DNA from: Pseudopedobacter sp044361595 | Lineage (GTDB): Bacteria; Bacteroidota; Bacteroidia; Sphingobacteriales; Sphingobacteriaceae | Assembly: GCA_044361595.1 (NCBI GenBank) | Contig: JBIKIN010000003.1 | Span: 62,001 to 126,000 of the forward strand | Reading direction: 5' to 3' | Length of the DNA: 64,000 nucleotides | Part shown: piece after piece, positions 62,592 through 64,000 of the stretch | How positions within the stretch are numbered: the first letter of the stretch is position 1 | How the letters are laid out: every line of letters starts with the position of its first letter | Notes under the pieces: generated by a model | Databases searched by the model: none | Told to the model about the DNA's origin: nothing | Seen by the model: the letters and a program-made list of their open reading frames with translations, nothing else | Position numbers and translations under genes: made by a program

Positions 62592-63449
62592 TTAAAGTTT
62601 TAAATCATTGAAATATTTAACTAGCTTATTGGCAATCAAACCATTACCCTTATCTGATGGATGAAGACCATCATAAGTAATTTTGCTTGATTCTGCTGGG
62701 TAAGGATATTGATCTGTTTCGGGATTAAATGGAATTTGGATATAATGTGGATAGCTATAGTTTTTGTATTTACCAGTGCTATCATCTTTTAGTCTTTTAA
62801 ATTTCACTAACTTTTCTATGCTCATTTCTGGGTTATGAAATAAATCTATTACTGGTACTTGTTCATAACGACCAATTTCTATAACTGCTTTAGCAAATTG
62901 TTCTAATGATTGACCAAATCTATCTTTATAAGAACCATGCATATTATTTTTCATGTCATTGATGTAAACAAAATCTGTACGCTGCATGGGGGTAATAAGA
63001 ATTATTTTTGCTTGTGGGTTTAATTCTCGAAGCTTATTCATTATGATTCGGAATGAGCTAAACACAGTCGTATTTTTTGTATTATTTTTATAGTCTTCAA
63101 TGGCACCTACCTTTCTTCCAGCTCCCCAATCATTAGTTCCCAAAAAAACAGTATAAACATCAGCTTTTATGATGTTTAGTTTTTCAATGTTCTCCGCAAT
63201 TCTTCCTGAAGTCCAACCGTTATGTCCTTGATTTACATAAGTAATATTTGGGATTTTTCTGGCAACAATGCTCATGTAGCCCATTTTTACTCTATTTCCA
63301 GTTTGATCTAAATGATCATTTAAAAAGGTAATAGAGTCTCCTATGGCTACCCAAGTAATTTTTGGAATAGAAAAAGAACTTGAAACAATTAAAACAGTAA
63401 TTAAGAGTGTTATTCTACTAAGAGAAATCACCGACTTATAATTCTTCAT
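62592..63449 (-). CDS. Secreted SGNH/GDSL hydrolase
   Basis: 285 residues from the ATG at 63449 (MKNYKSVISLSRITLLITVL, then IVSSSFS as signal peptide); a further ten in-frame codons upstream derive from a decayed reading frame. Block I AIGDSIT, block II GHNGWTSG, block III GTNDWGAG, block V DGLHPSDKG give Ser, Gly, Asn and His/Asp of the catalytic set. It probably acts as an esterase (for example removing acetyl groups from pectic or other polysaccharides) in the periplasm or outside. Its neighbours are sugar-catabolic genes, which supports that guess. Confidence 0.87.
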   Translation of the reverse strand: MKNYKSVISLSRITLLITVLIVSSSFSIPKITWVAIGDSITFLNDHLDQTGNRVKMGYMSIVARKIPNITYVNQGHNGWTSGRIAENIEKLNIIKADVYTVFLGTNDWGAGRKVGAIEDYKNNTKNTTVFSSFRIIMNKLRELNPQAKIILITPMQRTDFVYINDMKNNMHGSYKDRFGQSLEQFAKAVIEIGRYEQVPVIDLFHNPEMSIEKLVKFKRLKDDSTGKYKNYSYPHYIQIPFNPETDQYPYPAESSKITYDGLHPSDKGNGLIANKLVKYFNDLKL

Positions 63450-63612
63450 TCGAATAAGCTTTGTAAAATTTAAATTCATCTATTTCAGGATACCACCTTT
63501 TTCCATTTATTTTGCAGGTAAAGCCTGTGTCTATTTCATCTTTTTTGCAAGAAGCACAGGTTAAAAAAATGATTAGGGGGATAAAGATTAATCTTGTACT
63601 CTGTTTTAAGAT
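63436..63612 (-). pseudogene. Remnant of a small lipoprotein gene
   Basis: An open minus frame with no ATG, GTG or TTG at its upstream end encodes LIFIPLIIFLTCASC (lipoprotein signal), KKDEIDTGFTCKINGKRWYP, EIDEFKFYKAYSNEEL and a stop. The last codons overlap the SGNH hydrolase start. It reads like the beginning of a larger lipoprotein that has lost its start and its C-terminus. Confidence 0.45.
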
Positions 63613-63809
63613 TTAAAACTTTTATTTCTGATGGTTTAGCAAAAAGCCATCCTTTGCAAATTAAAATATAGCAAAAGAACAAGATTATCTTTTTTATCAT
63701 TACTTATTAGAATATAATTGGTTTTTAAAGATGACTATATAAATCAAAATATCTATCCTGCACCGTTATGAATAATTACATTTTATATTAATGATAATTT
63801 AAAAAACAA

Positions 63810-63846
63810 AAAAAATGCTGTGATATTATGTTATCACAGCATTTTA
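63810..63846 (-). terminator. Rho-independent terminator of the gene entering from the right
   Basis: On the minus strand AAAATGCTGTGATA and TATCACAGCATTTT (63845-63812) form a 14-bp stem followed by a T-run. It is about 30 bp after the stop of the partial gene at 63873. Confidence 0.88.
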
Positions 63847-63872
63847 AATAAAATTTTAATATCACTATTAAT

Positions 63873-64000
63873 CTAATTTTTAGATTTTAAAGTAACTTTT
63901 GGTCTATTATCTAAATTATTTTTAAACTGAACTAGATAATTAATCCAGCTATCTGGATTATTAAAATTACCACTCTTACTCCAGCCTCCACCTTGGTAAT
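63873..64000 (-). CDS. C-terminal end of a protein, possibly DUF4861-type (partial)
   Basis: 42 codons before a TAG: YQGGGWSKSGNFNNPDSWIN, then YLVQFKNNLDNRPKVTLKSK. The GGGWSKSGNF / SWINYL wording is reminiscent of the last part of DUF4861-type proteins found in pectin-degradation loci, but with so little sequence this is weak. It is transcribed towards the SGNH hydrolase and ends at the terminator. Confidence 0.6.
   Translation of the reverse strand, partial: YQGGGWSKSGNFNNPDSWINYLVQFKNNLDNRPKVTLKSKN

Noticed and set aside
1..64000. CRISPR arrays, rRNA operons, complete insertion sequences
   Set aside because: No regularly spaced identical repeats, rRNA signatures or intact transposase genes were seen on either strand.

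Overview
The window is low-GC (about one third G+C by eye) chromosomal DNA from a member of the Bacteroidota, most likely a Pedobacter-like Sphingobacteriaceae. The evidence is: a secreted PKD protein ending in a type B type IX secretion (gliding-motility CTERM) domain; Bacteroidota-type promoters (TTTG, about 20 bp, TAnnTTTG); many family-specific lipoproteins (DUF4296, fasciclin); and an atypical Sec/lipoprotein (clade II) nitrous oxide reductase. Genus is inferred; there is no rRNA in the window.

Layout. 1-7276: two tandem paralogous giant surface proteins (IgGFc-binding-like head plus PKD repeats), the first cut by the window edge. 7471-8805: dihydroorotase. 8969-9599: a HigBA-like toxin-antitoxin pair, then small membrane, serine-hydrolase and surface proteins. 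13527-16668: a lone CoA-transferase A subunit, a PQQ-type sugar dehydrogenase lipoprotein, and a repeat-rich gap holding a diverged fragment of mutS2. 16926-25886: mutS2 and DUF4296 on the minus strand, then a dense plus-strand run (YggS, GNAT, aspartate kinase, methyltransferase, exonuclease, ABC ATPase). 25929-33307: cold-shock protein, 1-Cys peroxiredoxin, M16 peptidase and the classic thrS-infC-rpmI-rplT operon. 33422-35467: orphan LutA-like protein, tRNA-Pro and a decayed integrase.

35937-49146 is a denitrification/NO-stress locus: cytochrome c, nosZ, a membrane-NosL fusion, nosD, nosF, nosY and hemerythrin on plus; on minus, an oxidase-like membrane protein on one side and DUF59, a second polytopic His-rich membrane protein, a DUF1858/DUF2249 protein and the Ric/ScdA Fe-S repair protein on the other. 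Two FNR/CRP-type palindromes frame this locus.

50651-60643 is an L-rhamnose locus: GntR regulator, RhaT, fused rhamnulose-1-P aldolase/dehydrogenase, rhamnose isomerase, FGGY kinase and lutABC. The logic is uptake, isomerisation, phosphorylation and cleavage to DHAP plus lactaldehyde, oxidation to lactate by the dehydrogenase half, and oxidation of lactate to pyruvate by LutABC. lutABC is visibly richer in G+C than its neighbours. 61120-64000 continues with a second sugar-isomerase-like gene, an SGNH hydrolase, decayed gene pieces and the C-terminus of another secreted-type protein, suggesting a plant-polysaccharide (pectin-like) utilisation neighbourhood.

The most interesting items are the nos-linked orphan oxidase-like/DUF2249 module with its FNR-like sites, the NosL fusion with an internal lipobox, an apparent ATT-start infC with a strong Shine-Dalgarno sequence, an apparently leaderless GTG-start toxin, the compositionally foreign lutABC block, and the mutS2 fragment.
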